Below are positions 31,802-42,673 of a stretch of DNA of 64,000 nt, one piece after another. Source of the DNA: Agapetus fuscipes (taxonomy: Eukaryota; Arthropoda; Insecta; Trichoptera; Glossosomatidae); NCBI GenBank assembly GCA_951799405.1, contig OX637339.1:4092001-4156000 (forward strand). The letters are read 5' to 3'. Position 1 is the stretch's first letter; each line of letters begins with the position of its first letter. Position numbers and translations under genes: made by a program. Below the pieces are notes generated by a model that saw only the letters and a list, made by a program, of their open reading frames with translations, ran no database searches and was not told the origin of the DNA.

Positions 31802-32196
31802 TGTTATGTAAATAGGTAATGTAAATATTAAAATATGTATAAGTATTAGTCATAGGAATTCTTTATTGTATTGGTGGGTAGGATTGATAATTGTGTGTAA
31901 ATAGAGAAGTCACTAGATTACTTTAATTATGTATGTGCTTCGAGAACAGTCTAGCAAAAATGTGTTCTCAACAGTTCCAGCTTCTTAGTATAAAAAGGGT
32001 GCAAGTTGCTTGCACTAGTCAGTCAGTCACCTGCGAGCTTCACCAATACATCGAACAAATTCGACCAGTGAACTAAAACCAGTGTAATGAAATAAATGAA
32101 AGTGTCTTTGTAAAAATAAATATAAACGTGTAAAATAAATAAGTAAAAAGAAGAGTAGTGTTTTATTTGAAAGTATCCGAACCAAAAAGCGTAACA
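31802..32196 (+). mobile_element. Solo LTR with 4-bp target duplication ATAT
   Basis: TGTTATGTAAATAGG start, AGCGTAACA end, ATAT at 31798-31801 and 32197-32200, TATAAAA at 31989 and AATAAA/AAATAAATA signals. Different family from LTR-alpha. It lies inside the hAT-like element. Confidence 0.85.
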
Positions 32197-32305
32197 ATAT
32201 TTTTTGATGAGCGCTGGAAGATGGGGAGCGTTGGTGGAATGGGGGGTCTCCTTACTCTCCCTTCACCAGGGCCCCCCCTGGTCTCAATCGGGGCCTGACT
32301 AAAGT

Positions 32306-32572
32306 CATGTTACAGTGTTGCGTTAGACTTGCAGATACCGTGACTTGGTTTCCGTGAGTCGCTGTTGACGTTGTAGGCAGGGATCCTTTGTCGCAAGTGC
32401 CGGATCCTCCGACCTGTCTCTTCAAGCCTGATTACGAATGCAAAGCCACCCTCACAAAGCCCGTAGAGGTATCCGATGTGTAGCTCCGTGTGTCGGGGAC
32501 TAAACAAGGTGCCCTGAACACACATCCACTAACAAACCTTGATTCATTCTGATCTAGTGTGCTCTATCATAT
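32306..32572 (-). other. Unassigned open frame of 71 codons
   Basis: The - strand frame at 32525-32310 has a coding-like composition, with GLCEGGFAFVIRLEETGRR as its clearest stretch. No family was recognised, and there are no clear splice sites or start context. Possibly a transposon ORF remnant. Confidence 0.25.
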
Positions 32573-32603
32573 GTATCTAAATTGCAAAGATATATAACCT
32601 TTC

Positions 32604-32905
32604 TTGGACCGGTTCGTAGTCCAGTGGCAACACTTCGGACTCGTAAATGGAAGGTTGTGGATTCGAATCCCGGCGGAGCACAAAAAAGTTACCATTTATA
32701 TCTCCAAATGTGCTCTTCGCTGGGTTGAAAAATTCATAAACCTTTACCAAAGACCGACCACTGAAAGGTCCATCCAACCTTACAACAACTGGGTCTTGCT
32801 TGAGAATTGGCGTTTTCTACAGCGACGACCAAGCTCACAGAGGGCTCTTGAGGTGTGATACACACAAAAACAGCATCCAACAAACAAATTATCCTAATAT
32901 TATTA
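32604..32905 (+). repeat. SINE B, near full length
   Basis: Head CCGGTTCGTAGTCCAGTGG, GGATTCGAATCCCGGCGG box B, ending AATATTATTATTATAAAC. Confidence 0.9.
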
Positions 32906-33245
32906 TTATAAACATTTAGAATTCATATTAAACGTATGCCTACAAGCAGACACATATGAGTTCCCATGTTGGATAATATATTCCTCTTCAAATTTCTTCC
33001 ACATATTTACTTCTCCAACAAACCGAACTTATGGTCTTTCCATTAGCTGGACAATAATGCAATATCCCTCGGGGATAACGCGGCAAGAAGTTACACTATA
33101 TGTGTAGCTTAGTTGCGTTGCGTTGCGTGGATGAGCTCGATGGAAGAACTCAGAAGTATACACACTACTTAAAACGTGGTGGCTGATCTGCAGTGTTGAC
33201 GGCTAAGTCAATGAATTGAAAATATCAAGTTTAATTTTAAAGTTT
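32906..33245. repeat. Fragments: family A, SINE C tail, L2 end
   Basis: 32914-32965 reverse family A piece; 33065-33120 SINE C tail (GGATAACGCGGCAAGAAG); 33165-33245 L2 ORF end (GGTGGCTGATCTGCAGTG). Confidence 0.55.
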
Positions 33246-33734
33246 TTTACTGTATTTTTGGCATTAACATAGAACCAAATAGCATATAAATTGTATTTTT
33301 TTTAACCATTCAATTATAGAATTGTATTGTCCCATTATCGAATTCAAATCCACACTCAGTCGCGTTCCTAGATTGGAAGAGATATAGGGTAGTTGGTGTA
33401 TGACCCTCTCGTACAAAGGATTTTAGCACAACAGATCCTTTAGATGTACGGCAACGGAAATTTATGCACGGCCCTGGAATCAAAACCAGCAGCGTGCATA
33501 ATCACTGCCACACGTGGAATGCAAGCCAAGTATTCCAATAAAATTGCTTGTTGGGACAATATGGCAGGGGCAATCACTTTATAGAAGCAAACGTGGGCAA
33601 CGAAGGATGCAAAATGCATTTAATTTTTGATAACGAAATGAGATTATTGAGCTTGTCTGTGGGAATCAAATCTACTACCTACCAATCATCTTCGTTTCTA
33701 TATTTTAAATCAGATTTAAAATAAAAAAATTCAG
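33246..33734. other. Unassigned sequence
   Basis: No feature recognised. Confidence 0.3.
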
Positions 33735-34080
33735 TTCGTCCCCGCAGTCCTTGTTTGGCTTGTGTACCATTTGATTCAAAGGTGACCTTTCAATGAAGTT
33801 GACTTAATGATCGCATTCTACACAATCTGTTATTGTGAGAGTTATTTTAAACTTTTCTAAATTATATTAATGAAATAATCACAGTTTGAATTCACTTTTG
33901 TATATTTTTTTGTCAAGTACTTTCGCCTAAAGCATCATCAGGACAATGACCAATTTTCTAAATAAATTTCCAGTTTTCATAAGACACACTGGTCCAGGAC
34001 ACATTCAAACATTACTCATGTAAATTACCTCTAATGGACTTACGACAAACAAGCACTAAGGGTAAAAGTCATAGAATTTT
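33735..34080. repeat. Repeat F, interrupted at about 33868-33960
   Basis: CCATTTGATTCAAAGGTGAC, ACACTGGTCCAG, ACAAACAAGCACTAAGGG are shared in order with 38576-39060. The insertion carries a reverse hammerhead-like motif (GTCCTGATGATGC, GGCGAAAG). Confidence 0.6.
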
Positions 34081-34171
34081 CTGGTAACTCACATTGTACT
34101 GAAATAGTTGTTAAAACAATGAAAATAAAGTCACTCATTTCTTACAGCAGCGTATTTATTCCAATTTTATA

Positions 34172-34500
34172 TTCAGTTCGATAGCTCAGTAGGTAGAATG
34201 CTTGAATTCCATGCCAAAAGCTCGAGTTTGAATCGCACCGAGAGTGCCAGAAATGATTCCCGTTTCGGTGTTTATTTCAAACAAAAAATAAAATACCGGC
34301 AAAGATCACACAGCCTTCACAACAAATGAGTATCTACCAGCCCCCTCGGGAACTGGAAACCCCCACTTTAATTGAAGGGGTTCGCGAAATGCCGCCCCTT
34401 TTACCGGTAAAAATAAATAGCTTCCACTCGCACATACGCTCCCTTCTGGGAGAACGCGGCAAGAAGTTGAACTATACGTGAAGCCTAGTCACGTCAGTCA
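34172..34500 (+). repeat. SINE C, near full length
   Basis: TTCGATAGCTCAGTAGGTAG head to AAGTTGAACTATACGTGAAG end. Confidence 0.85.
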
Positions 34501-34646
34501 GTTATATGGAAATTCAGTTTCCGCTACCGTATAATACAAAGTGTCAAAAATGTTACTACTGAAAATTATTTTCCGATTATTTTCAAAGATTGCATTTGCC
34601 TGACATGAGTGCGCTGAACGTCATAATATGCAAGCGTTATTCATAA

Positions 34647-34915
34647 TTGAGTGTCGACAGGCTTTTAGTCCCCTTTAGGTTCGGTTACCTTGGTGACGGG
34701 GACCAAACATTGCACTTTAATCTCATAAACGACGCAATCGGTCTCATATCACGCAATATGCAGCCAGTGTACAAAGGTGTACAACAGGGTTCCATAATGA
34801 GGCCACTACTATTTAATCTAATCATGAACAATAGGACACGTATACTTGACACTGGCGCCCTTGCTCTCCGCGGAATTCGCCATACAGAAGAAGAAGAAGA
34901 ACTATAGGACACAGA
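34647..34915 (+). mobile_element. LINE reverse-transcriptase fragment joined to a (GAA)n LINE end
   Basis: The frame contains YKGVQQGSIMRPLLFNLIMN, matching reverse-transcriptase motif GVPQGSxLGPxLF. At about 34845 it jumps to GACACTGGCGCCC...GAAGAAGAAGAA, a 3' end also seen at 53675-53735. Most of the element is deleted. Confidence 0.7.
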
Positions 34916-34984
34916 TTAAAAAATCAAAAGATTGGAGTTTTTCTTTATCCTGATCATGCTAGGGTACTTAACGCCACGCAATTA

Positions 34985-35055
34985 AGTTTCACATATAGTG
35001 TAACTTCTTGCCGCGTTATCCCCGAAGGGGTCGCATGTGGCGAGTTTAACCTAGG
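34985..35055 (-). repeat. SINE C tail fragment
   Basis: CACATATAGTGTAACTTC to GGTCGCATGTGGCGAG. Confidence 0.75.
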
Positions 35056-35098
35056 GTAAAATATTTATTTTGTAGATACAGGAACTGGTAAACCGAAG

Positions 35099-35342
35099 CG
35101 GGGCTATTCTCAGACATTTAAGTCGTCGGTTGAGCCCACGCTTTGACAAACTAATGATGCCTGGGCTGTAAGTCTCATTACCACGGTCATTCTTACCTAC
35201 CAAATTTTGGTAATATTTGTATAAAGACTAATCAGCTCTTCACTTGCGGCCATCTTGTTTTGACAGGTCTTCGTACAAATGCATCATTAGTTTGTCAGAG
35301 CGCAGGCTCAACGGACGACTAAATTGTCTAAGAATAGCCCCG
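35099..35342. mobile_element. MITE with arms of about 62 bp
   Basis: CGGGGCTATTCTCAGACA... and its inverted match ...AGAATAGCCCCG, including TTGAGCCCACGCTTTGAC and ACAAACTAATGATGC. The core resembles 13150-13322. Confidence 0.85.
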
Positions 35343-35580
35343 TATGAGTCTAAGCGAGAAAGAACTCTCTCTGCGGTCTCTGGAAGGTGAACTCACAAGT
35401 GTCACCTTACCCTCCAGAAAATGGACCACCTTTTTTGGTGACTGCAGGACCATCCACCTGGAATCGACTGCCCTTAGACGTGCGTGCCAGGAAATGAAGA
35501 CCCACCTCTTGAACGCTGAAAGCGCATTCGCTGTGACAAAAGTAACAAAACAGCGCTTTATTAATCAACATCATTATTGA
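35343..35580 (+). mobile_element. LINE ORF2 3' end
   Basis: The + frame resembles the final segment of Jockey/CR1-type ORF2 (dispersed Leu/Arg, then CQEMKTHLLNAESAF), with a stop near 35580. Weak but LINE-like; compare 38785-38985. Confidence 0.4.
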
Positions 35581-35951
35581 AGAGATTTCCAATATGGACA
35601 TTTTCATATCACCAAACAACGGCACCCTCTCTATAGAGATTCAGGTTTATGGGAGCGGAATTTTGATAATGATCAGACATAGGTAATTGGATGCTGCATG
35701 AAGTAGATTATTGAGGACAGCGAACAACCAGTACGCCGAGTGTACAACTGTACGTTATAACTCTATCATAACGTACAGAAAGTAAAACGCTCGATGCAGA
35801 TGCTGTTCACGTTTCCATAGACTTCTTGGTGAGTGCTACGTTAGGTTTTTGACTGGGGGAAGAGCAATGTTTTACCGCACGGACTGAAATGAAGCAGACA
35901 CGATAGGCATTTAATGCTCAGCAAATTGGAATTTCAATATTAAATTGTCTA
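35581..35951. other. Unassigned sequence
   Basis: No feature recognised. Confidence 0.3.
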
Positions 35952-36030
35952 GATTATAGGTTCGTATGAGGCTGACCACCTATACTGTAAAAAATTGTTC
36001 ACTTTGCCAGTGTAACCCTCGTTAGACATT
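35952..36030 (+). repeat. Family A 5' fragment
   Basis: TAGGTTCGTATGAGGCTGAC to CCAGTGTAACCCTCG. Confidence 0.65.
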
Positions 36031-36129
36031 GCTGTAATCCGAAAAAAAAATCATAGCTTACGCTCGCTGGTGCATAGTAAAAATGTCACCTAATTAAAAA
36101 AATTGTAATCAGTTCATTCTTAAGTTCGT

Positions 36130-36200
36130 TCTCTCTCGCTCGGAAAGGTTACCTCCTGAAGGCGTTGCCTACGTCACCCAAGAAATTTCGAAAATATCTC
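36130..36200 (+). other. Hammerhead-like motif, degraded
   Basis: ACCTCCTGAAGGCGTTGCC, TACGTCACCC, AAGAAATTTCG. Confidence 0.4.
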
Positions 36201-36755
36201 ATGAAAAACATTACGGTTAGTGGAATACCCAAAAAGTGTAATTAATTTTAATTTGAGATTAAATAATCTACGTATTGGAATTGTTGAAAGATACACAAAA
36301 AATAATTAAAAAGGTTATTATTTACAAGTCGATTTATTTCCTCGAACGCTTTCAGTGTTATCAATCACACCATTATCAAGAGAACATCTCGCTCGAGGAA
36401 ATAAGCCAACCCGTGAAGAAAAACGTTATTTTTTTTTTCATTATTAATTTAATTTATAAATAATATTGCTTAAAAGTTTATGGTTAATATACTTATTTCA
36501 TAAAGCAACAATGCTCCTTAATTAACAGGTAGGAATATGAGGTTGAGCACCATATTTTAATTCATATTTTCACACACAAACATATTTGCCATTTTTTTGT
36601 GATTTTAACAGAGAGCCCATAATTTAATATTGGCTTTCAGCTTTGATATTGCACACGACAAAGCTTTGTCTATAAAACAACAATGATAACTTTCAGAGCG
36701 CTACATTTTTGTGTTCTGTTTGTTTTTATTTTTTTATTCAGTTAACAAAACACAA
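36201..36755. other. Unassigned AT-rich sequence
   Basis: Contains a small inverted repeat ATTTCCTCGA / TCGAGGAAAT (about 36335-36405). Confidence 0.3.
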
Positions 36756-37003
36756 CAGTACCCTTAATACGAGTTGCAAAACTTGAGTAAAGTAAAGTTT
36801 ACGGAAAACATTAAAGAGTGATTTCTCCCAAAATCTGCCGTTTTTGTTTCTTACACTTTATGGTCTTAGCAAAAGGTGTTACAGTGATGACGAAAATCAA
36901 GTTCAAACAAACAAAAACGGCAGATTTTGGGAGAAATCCCTCTCTAATATTTTCCGTAAACTTTACTTTATTCAAGTTTTGCATCTCGTACTAAGGGTAC
37001 AGT
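36756..37003. mobile_element. Foldback MITE, arms of about 95 bp
   Basis: CAGTACCCTTAATACGAG... pairs with ...CTCGTACTAAGGGTACAGTG. TTTACGGAAAACATTA and CCCAAAATCTGCCGTTTTTG are found in both arms. Confidence 0.85.
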
Positions 37004-37124
37004 GCCTACAACATCTAGTTCTATATTGTTAAGGTTTTTAATATGAATTGTTTTTAGAGTTAGTTTATAGAGTTTTTTGCAATCTCCAATTAGACTTTGA
37101 AGGAAAAACGGGTGCATATTAAAA

Positions 37125-37330
37125 TAACGATTTTTTTTATGTCCCAATCGCCTTTAGGGCCAAAATCTTGTCGGTTACACCAAAACCATACTTCGAAAAC
37201 GCAGTTGTTTGTTTGGGCATAAACAACACAAAAATCATCGTAGAGCTATGGGAGTTAGCGCATTAGAAAGAGCGGAAATTTTCAATTAGGATAGCATTCA
37301 TAACTCATTTTTGACCAAAATGTCGCTTAT
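37125..37330 (+). repeat. Repeat J
   Basis: CCAAAATCTTGTCGGTTACA, GAAAACGCAGTTGTTTG, TAGCGCATTAGAAAGAGCGG. An inverted copy lies at 41427-41635. Confidence 0.75.
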
Positions 37331-37387
37331 TCTCGCCCTACTGACTTTTAACAGTCAATATGTAAACACAGACGGTGTTATTCACAC

Positions 37388-37480
37388 ACGGCAAATCCAT
37401 GGCTCAACCGCTATTTAAAGTGATTTTCCGTACACAAAAACGATGATCCATGGATCAGTTATGGATCAAATACGTAGTGT
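37388..37480. repeat. Repeat H, second copy
   Basis: GCAAATCCATGGCTCAACCG and GATGATCCATGGATCAG, as at 10650-10745. Confidence 0.55.
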
Positions 37481-38039
37481 GACAAAAAAAAATCCTGCAT
37501 TACCACTTTTGGTTCTATACGACTCTTTTACCCAAATTTGAATTATTCTACACGAAAAGTTCACAGAAGTTTTCATACTTCAGTGATTTAAGGGAATAAC
37601 AGTTTACATAGGGGTGGGAATATTTAGGGAACCCTTTCAGTGAGTGAAGGCTGAAACTTGAGACCCTTATATTAATTTTGATTTATGCATATTCATCTCT
37701 GTACAATACAAGCACGGCTAATTGAAGGAGAGAGCAAATAAAGAGACGCCAATCCTGGGATTGCGAATGACATTCCGAACGTCTGCAAAGTTTATATAAT
37801 AACAGAAGGAGAGAGTTTAGTAATGAGGAATGTTAAAGACTACACTACCTCGAGTATAAAACATTCTGTAAACTCACCTCGATTGCGTAAATCGAAAAAA
37901 TCATGAAAAACATCTAAATTATTAACTACGAGTGCTCCCGTTTATTCCATACGTTTTCTCTTTTTAAATCGATTTGCGAAGAGAAATTCGCTTGGGTAAA
38001 AATAGGTATTAACATTATTCATTGGTTAATATTTTAATG
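37481..38039. other. Unassigned; recurring word at 37874-37905
   Basis: ACTCACCTCGATTGCGTAAA followed by TCGAAAAAATC, also near 46207 and 61819. Confidence 0.35.
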
Positions 38040-38130
38040 GCTTATTATTTGATAATTGCCCAATGACATCTGTTGAACCAGAGTCAAAGTTATTGCCGAT
38101 AAGATACGACGCAGGCAGGGCTCGAAACCT
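38040..38130 (-). repeat. SINE D fragment
   Basis: CCAATGACATCTGTTGAACC and GGCAGGGCTCGAAACCTGG. Confidence 0.5.
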
Positions 38131-38214
38131 GGTTTTGTTGTATTTAAAATGTGAATTAAAACCAGATTAAAAATTTAAACTTTTTTTATGAATAAGGGGA
38201 AGCATGCCCCTAAA

Positions 38215-38470
38215 TCTAATCTAATCTAATCTAAGCTGCAAAGATATATATCATTTAAGATTTAAATTAAATGCATTCCCACAAGCAGATATGTATAATT
38301 TCGCGCTAACACATGCCGCATGTGGACCTACAATATAAAAACCCAATCTCAAATGAACATAAGCCTTGCAACTCTTGCCGTCCTTCCATGAAACAGGGGT
38401 GACATTGGCAAAGTGAACCATTTTTTTATATTATGGGTGGTCAGCCGCATAACAACCTATAAGTCAAGGA
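38215..38470 (-). repeat. Family A repeat
   Basis: (TAATC)n tail at 38215-38235 and CTATAAGTCAAGGA at the right end. Confidence 0.9.
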
Positions 38471-38575
38471 TTATACATGACAAAGATGACTGTTTATCAT
38501 TTCATATTCATTCACGTTTACATAAAAAATATATTCAAATGCGATAGGTAGAGCGCTGAAACATGCAAACGTATC

Positions 38576-39060
38576 GTCCCCCCCAGTGCTTGTTTGGATT
38601 ATCTACCATTTGATTCAAAGATGACCTTTAAATGAAATTGTCTTAAGAATCACATGAAAAAAACTGAAAACACGATAGTGTGAGAGTTTTTAAAAACATT
38701 TTTGATCCATTCATAAGATACATCCATTGGTCCAGTATGCAAACAAACATTACTAATGTCCTGCAATAAGAGCAAACACATCCAATTTTGCGGACAGGAG
38801 CTTTGGGGTAGCCGGGCCAGTTGCCTGGAATAAGCTGCCTGTCGACCTTCGCTCTGACCAGCCCACCATCGCCTTCAGAAGAGGACTTAAGAAAATGCTG
38901 TTTTCGTAGAGCCACGGCGCCCTTGAGATGGTATGTGATTATTAAACGGCGCCACCGGAAATAAATCATCCATCATCATAATATATTATATCATAATGTG
39001 AAATTACTTCTGTTGGACATAAGACAAGCAAGCACTAAGGGGACTGTATGATAAAAAAGT
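38576..39060. repeat. Repeat F, interrupted by a LINE end
   Basis: 38576-38762 and 38986-39060 match the two halves of 33735-34080. Confidence 0.6.
38785..38985 (+). mobile_element. LINE ORF2 3' end with (ATC)n-like tail
   Basis: + frame RSFGVAGPVAWNKLPVDLR then RRGLKKMLFS stop. This is the GPxxWNxLPxxLR motif at the end of CR1/Jockey-like ORF2. Tail CATCCATCATCATAATAT. Confidence 0.75.
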
Positions 39061-39559
39061 TCGAAAATCAATCGTGATTTTCTTTCACTCAGCTCAATGT
39101 AAGAATGAAAAGTTTAAATTTTATTCTAACCTAAGGTAAAACAGGGCTCACATTAAAAAATGGCACGCAAGTATGATGAATGCTGAGGGAGTATTTGCAT
39201 TAAAATGCCCCACGTCATTCAGTCGTAAGAGAAGATATACCCAGTTAATACATACGTAGATAGCTTTTCTATAAAACAGTGATTCCCTAACCATGGTACG
39301 CGTACCACCAGTGGTACATGCAGCCATGGCCATAGGACATGGCCATAGGTACATGACCCAAATACTTCCTCTCTTGTCTCGAACATGCAGCACTATTTTC
39401 GCACTAAGAGTATTGTATTTTTTCTGTAATTAATAAATAAACCATTTTGAATATATTTTTTAACTGATTTATATATTTTTTAAAAACTAGTTTTTGATTA
39501 AAACATTGTTTTATTTTCAACACGATATTGATTTTATTTTAATTATAATTTACAAACGT

Positions 39560-39600
39560 TTTCGACCTATGTGGTCATCTTCAGGTACAATAAAAGTTTT
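39560..39600 (-). other. Hammerhead-like motif, well preserved
   Basis: In sense orientation CTGAAGA, T, GACC-ACATA-GGTC, GAAAACGTTTG. Confidence 0.5.
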
Positions 39601-39679
39601 TTTAATAAATTTTGTCATTAGGTATGAATGAGTTTCTTGACTTATAATAATAATAACAGGCTGATTTATTTTAAATTAC

Positions 39680-39885
39680 ACATGATAAGAGAGCGCCGTT
39701 TTTGTGTGTGTGACACCTCAAGGGCCCTCTCCGATCATGGATAAGACTTTCTAAACAAGTGTGCCTTGAGTGCTCCTCGAAATACACCCACAGATTTGAA
39801 GTTCTTCACTCCGGGTGGCAGTCTGTTCCACTCCACCGGCCCCGCAACACGGAAAGCGCGGTCTCCGATAGGTTGGTCTCTTATA
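39680..39885 (-). mobile_element. SINE B tail fragment and LINE ORF2 fragment
   Basis: 39680-39735 reverse B tail (CACCTCAAGGGCCCTCTCC). 39740-39885 on the - strand encodes an RSETALSVL...GRWSGTD-like ORF2 end. Confidence 0.5.
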
Positions 39886-39886
39886 G

Positions 39887-40118
39887 GTTGGTATGCGGCT
39901 GACCACCCATGCTGTACAAATGGTTCACTTTGCCAATGTCACCCCTGTCTTAGGGAAGGACGGCAAGAGTTGCAGGGTTTTCCATTTGAGATTTGGTTTT
40001 TATGTTGTAGGTTCACATGAGGCATGTGCAATCGCGAACTTGTACGTGTCTGGTTGTTAGAATGCATGTAATGTGAATCTCCAATGTAACATATCTTTGC
40101 AACTTAGATTAGATTAGG
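39887..40118 (+). repeat. Family A repeat inside the hAT-like element
   Basis: TATAGGTTGGTATGCGGCTG to TTGCAACTTAGATTAGATTA. Confidence 0.85.
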
Positions 40119-40440
40119 TATGAATGTCAATATTTTTTTTAACTGTTACACTTCAATGGTACGCGAAATTAAAAGTTTGGAAATCACTGCTATAAAAGCC
40201 TGCATGCATGATGTACCTACCAATCGGAATTATTTCGATCCCGCGGGAATAAGCTGCATCGTAAAGCGGATCGTTAAACCGCGATAAATTATCGGCAAAA
40301 CATACGAGGATTAATGCGATTCTCATTTCAAAGGATTTGCGGCTTATTTTCGGACGCAAACAAATAAACACGTGAGCCGACTATAAATATACTCGAGGAA
40401 CTATTAATATGATCCGTGGAAAGACGAAAAAAAACATGCG

Positions 40441-40888
40441 AAACTATCCTGTATGAAAAAGGTTATGACTCTGGAGGAAATGAAGGAAGTATGTAAGGAC
40501 AGAAAGAAATGGCGGTTGATCTGTGATGTTGGCGGCTAGGGTTTATTAAATTGGAATTTGTTTTCTGTTTGAGTTTTGATGTCCATAGATATTTTTATTT
40601 ATTGATTTAAAAATGTAATTTGTCGTGTATGTTCCTTGACTTATAGGTTGGTATGCGGCTGACCACCCATGCTGTAAAAATGGTTCACATTTGCCAATGT
40701 CACCCCGGTTTCGGGGAAGGACGGCCAGAGTTGCAGGGTGTATGTCCATTTGAGATTTAGTTTTTATGTTGTAGGTTCACGTGCGGCATGTGCAAGCGCG
40801 AACTTGTACATGTCTGGCTGTGAAAATGCATGTAATGTGAATCTGCAATGTAGCATATCTTTGCAACTTAGATAAGATTAGATTAGAT
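40441..40888 (+). mobile_element. LINE L2 3' end with family A tail
   Basis: VMTLEEMKEVCKDRKKWRLI coding end at about 40461-40525, stop at CTAG, linker, then family A from 40631 to TTAGATAAGATTAGATTAG. Confidence 0.8.
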
Positions 40889-41051
40889 GGGGAATTTACA
40901 CAATATTTGTTGCTGGACTTATAAGGATCTACGGATCCAGGATTCTTTGTATAGTACCGAATGTGCGGTCTCCCACATTTATGTATAAAGATATTGAGAC
41001 CCATACCATAATTGCAGGCGATTACCTACTTCGAGTGCATCGGTCGGAGAT

Positions 41052-41283
41052 CTATAATCTATAATCTAAGTTGCAGAGATATATTAACATTTAAAGCTCA
41101 TATCAAATGCATGCCCACAAACAAACATGTGTAGTTAGCGCTTACAAATAAAATCCAAACCTCAAATGAACATAAACCCTACAACTTTTGCCGACCTTCC
41201 CTGACACAGGGGTGACATTGGCCAAGTGAACCATTTTTTACAGTACGGGTGGTCAGCCTCATACCAACCTATAAGTCAAGGAA
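41052..41283 (-). repeat. Family A repeat, A2 subfamily
   Basis: CTATAATCTATAATCTAAG tail, TATAAGTCAAGGA at right. Confidence 0.85.
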
Positions 41284-41329
41284 TATGTAGATACTCGCAG
41301 GAAATCAAAACTACGAGCAAGCGCTAGAC

Positions 41330-41395
41330 CCTAATCTAATCTAATCTAAGTTGCACAGATACGAGTATAATATAACATTAAAGATTCATATTATA
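41330..41395 (-). repeat. Family A tail fragment
   Basis: (TAATC)n then AAGTTGCACAGATACGAG. Confidence 0.6.
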
Positions 41396-41426
41396 TCGAC
41401 GGTTTAAAGGAAGTAGGGCATTTAAA

Positions 41427-41635
41427 CGACATTTTGGTCAAAAATGGGTTATGAATGCTATCCTACTTGAAATTTTCCGCTCTTTCTAATGCGCTAACTC
41501 CCAAAGCTCTACGATGATTTTTGTGTTGTCTATGCCCAAGCAAACAACAGCGTTTTCGAAGTTTGGTTTTGGTGTAAGCGACAAGATTTTGGACTGTTTT
41601 TTTCCTAAAGGCGCTTGTGACATAAAAAAAATCGT
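41427..41635 (-). repeat. Repeat J, inverted copy
   Basis: Reverse complement of 37125-37330 with scattered substitutions. The 65-codon frame over it is not supported. Confidence 0.75.
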
Positions 41636-41999
41636 AAAACCACATTATTAGGAATGGCAATCAATGTCTTTATTTTTTTAATTTAAGAGCTGTTTTAAAA
41701 AATATATATTTAAAAATCCATCACTTTGTCACAAGGACTTATCTCATTTTTCCGATTATTAAACAGGGAGATTTTTATTTTTTAAAGTGGAACGAGAAAA
41801 GAGAAGTAGAGACACGGTAATGAAATTATGTAGGGAATATTGCAAGACGGAAAATGAGTTTACTCCGGAAGATATGATCGAATGTTCAGCGTCTTTTTCA
41901 TCACGGTTCACAATCTCCTTCTTATTAGACGCGAGCACAGTAGAGAGTCGATTATCCGACCCGATTGAGAGACAAGGATGTTCATGAAATCGTTTTTTT

Positions 42000-42570
42000 T
42001 CGTATAATGTATAATCGAACTGTACGTACGGTGGAAATGAAGCATTTGAGAAGCATGACAGGAAAAACTCTGAGGTACAGAGTTAGGTATGAATGGGTAA
42101 AGAAATAATGTAATTTGAAAGAGGATGTGAAAGTTAAGGTACAAAAGAATGTGATGAGATGGTTTGGGCATGTGGAAAGAATGAATGATGATAGACTGAC
42201 AAAGTATGTATACAAAGAAAGTGTGAAAGGAAAAAGAGGGAAGGGAAGACCGAGAAAAGTATGAAGTGATCAGATTGAGGAGATTGTGAAAGAATGGGAT
42301 ATACAAAGTGAGCGGAAAAGAAGAAAATGCATGCAAAAGGTGATGGATATGAATGAATTGAAAGATGTATGTAAGGATAGGAAGAACTGGAGGCAGCTCT
42401 GCAGAGGCAGAGAATGCATATAATGTGAATCTCCAATGTAACATATCTTTGCAACTTAGATTAGATTATATTAGATTAGTACCTAAGCCAGTTTTTAACA
42501 GCTAAAAATGGAGGCAGCTCTGCAGAGGCTCTGGCCCCCCCAAGCGGAATGGCGACAGAGTTACAGTTAC
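42000..42570 (+). mobile_element. LINE L1 3' end, longest copy
   Basis: Frame-broken ORF2 end: VEMKHLRSMTGK, MRWFGHVERMNDDRLTKYVY, KGKRGKGRPRK, VMDMNELKDVCKDRKNWRQL. A family A tail piece (42412-42480) splits it, and the last L1 bases recur at 42505-42570 ending GAGTTACAGTTACAGT. The duplicated AGGCAGCTCTGCAGAGGC marks the junction. Confidence 0.8.
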
Positions 42571-42673
42571 AGTTTCACTTGTACTACAGCAGCCCGGCCG
42601 GGTGACGACACAATTTTGTCTATGTCAATTCATGAGCGGATCTAATTTAAATTAATATTAGGGTAATTAAAAT

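Larger units (their letters stand above)
31120..32297. mobile_element. hAT-like element, internally eroded
   Basis: CAGGCCTGGATTAAGG at left and an inverted match ending CGGGGCCTG at right. 8-bp flanks AGTAAAGT / ACTAAAGT agree at 7 of 8. It contains a SINE D copy and a complete solo LTR, and no transposase frame. Confidence 0.65.
39287..40189. mobile_element. hAT-like element with 8-bp target duplication CTATAAAA
   Basis: CAGTGATTCCCTAACC at left and inverted GTTTGGAAATCACTG at right. CTATAAAA occurs at 39279-39286 and 40190-40197. Also CATGGTACGCGTACC and GGTACGCG at the inner ends. No transposase frame. Interior is filled with other repeats. Confidence 0.85.

Noticed and set aside
38215..38236. 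Telomere-like TTAGG array
   Set aside because: The (TAATC)n / (TTAGA)n runs are short and always at the end of family A; they are retroposon tails, not TTAGG telomeric repeats.
41908..42454. Long - strand frames up to 178 codons
   Set aside because: They are the antisense of the L1 ORF2 end on the + strand.
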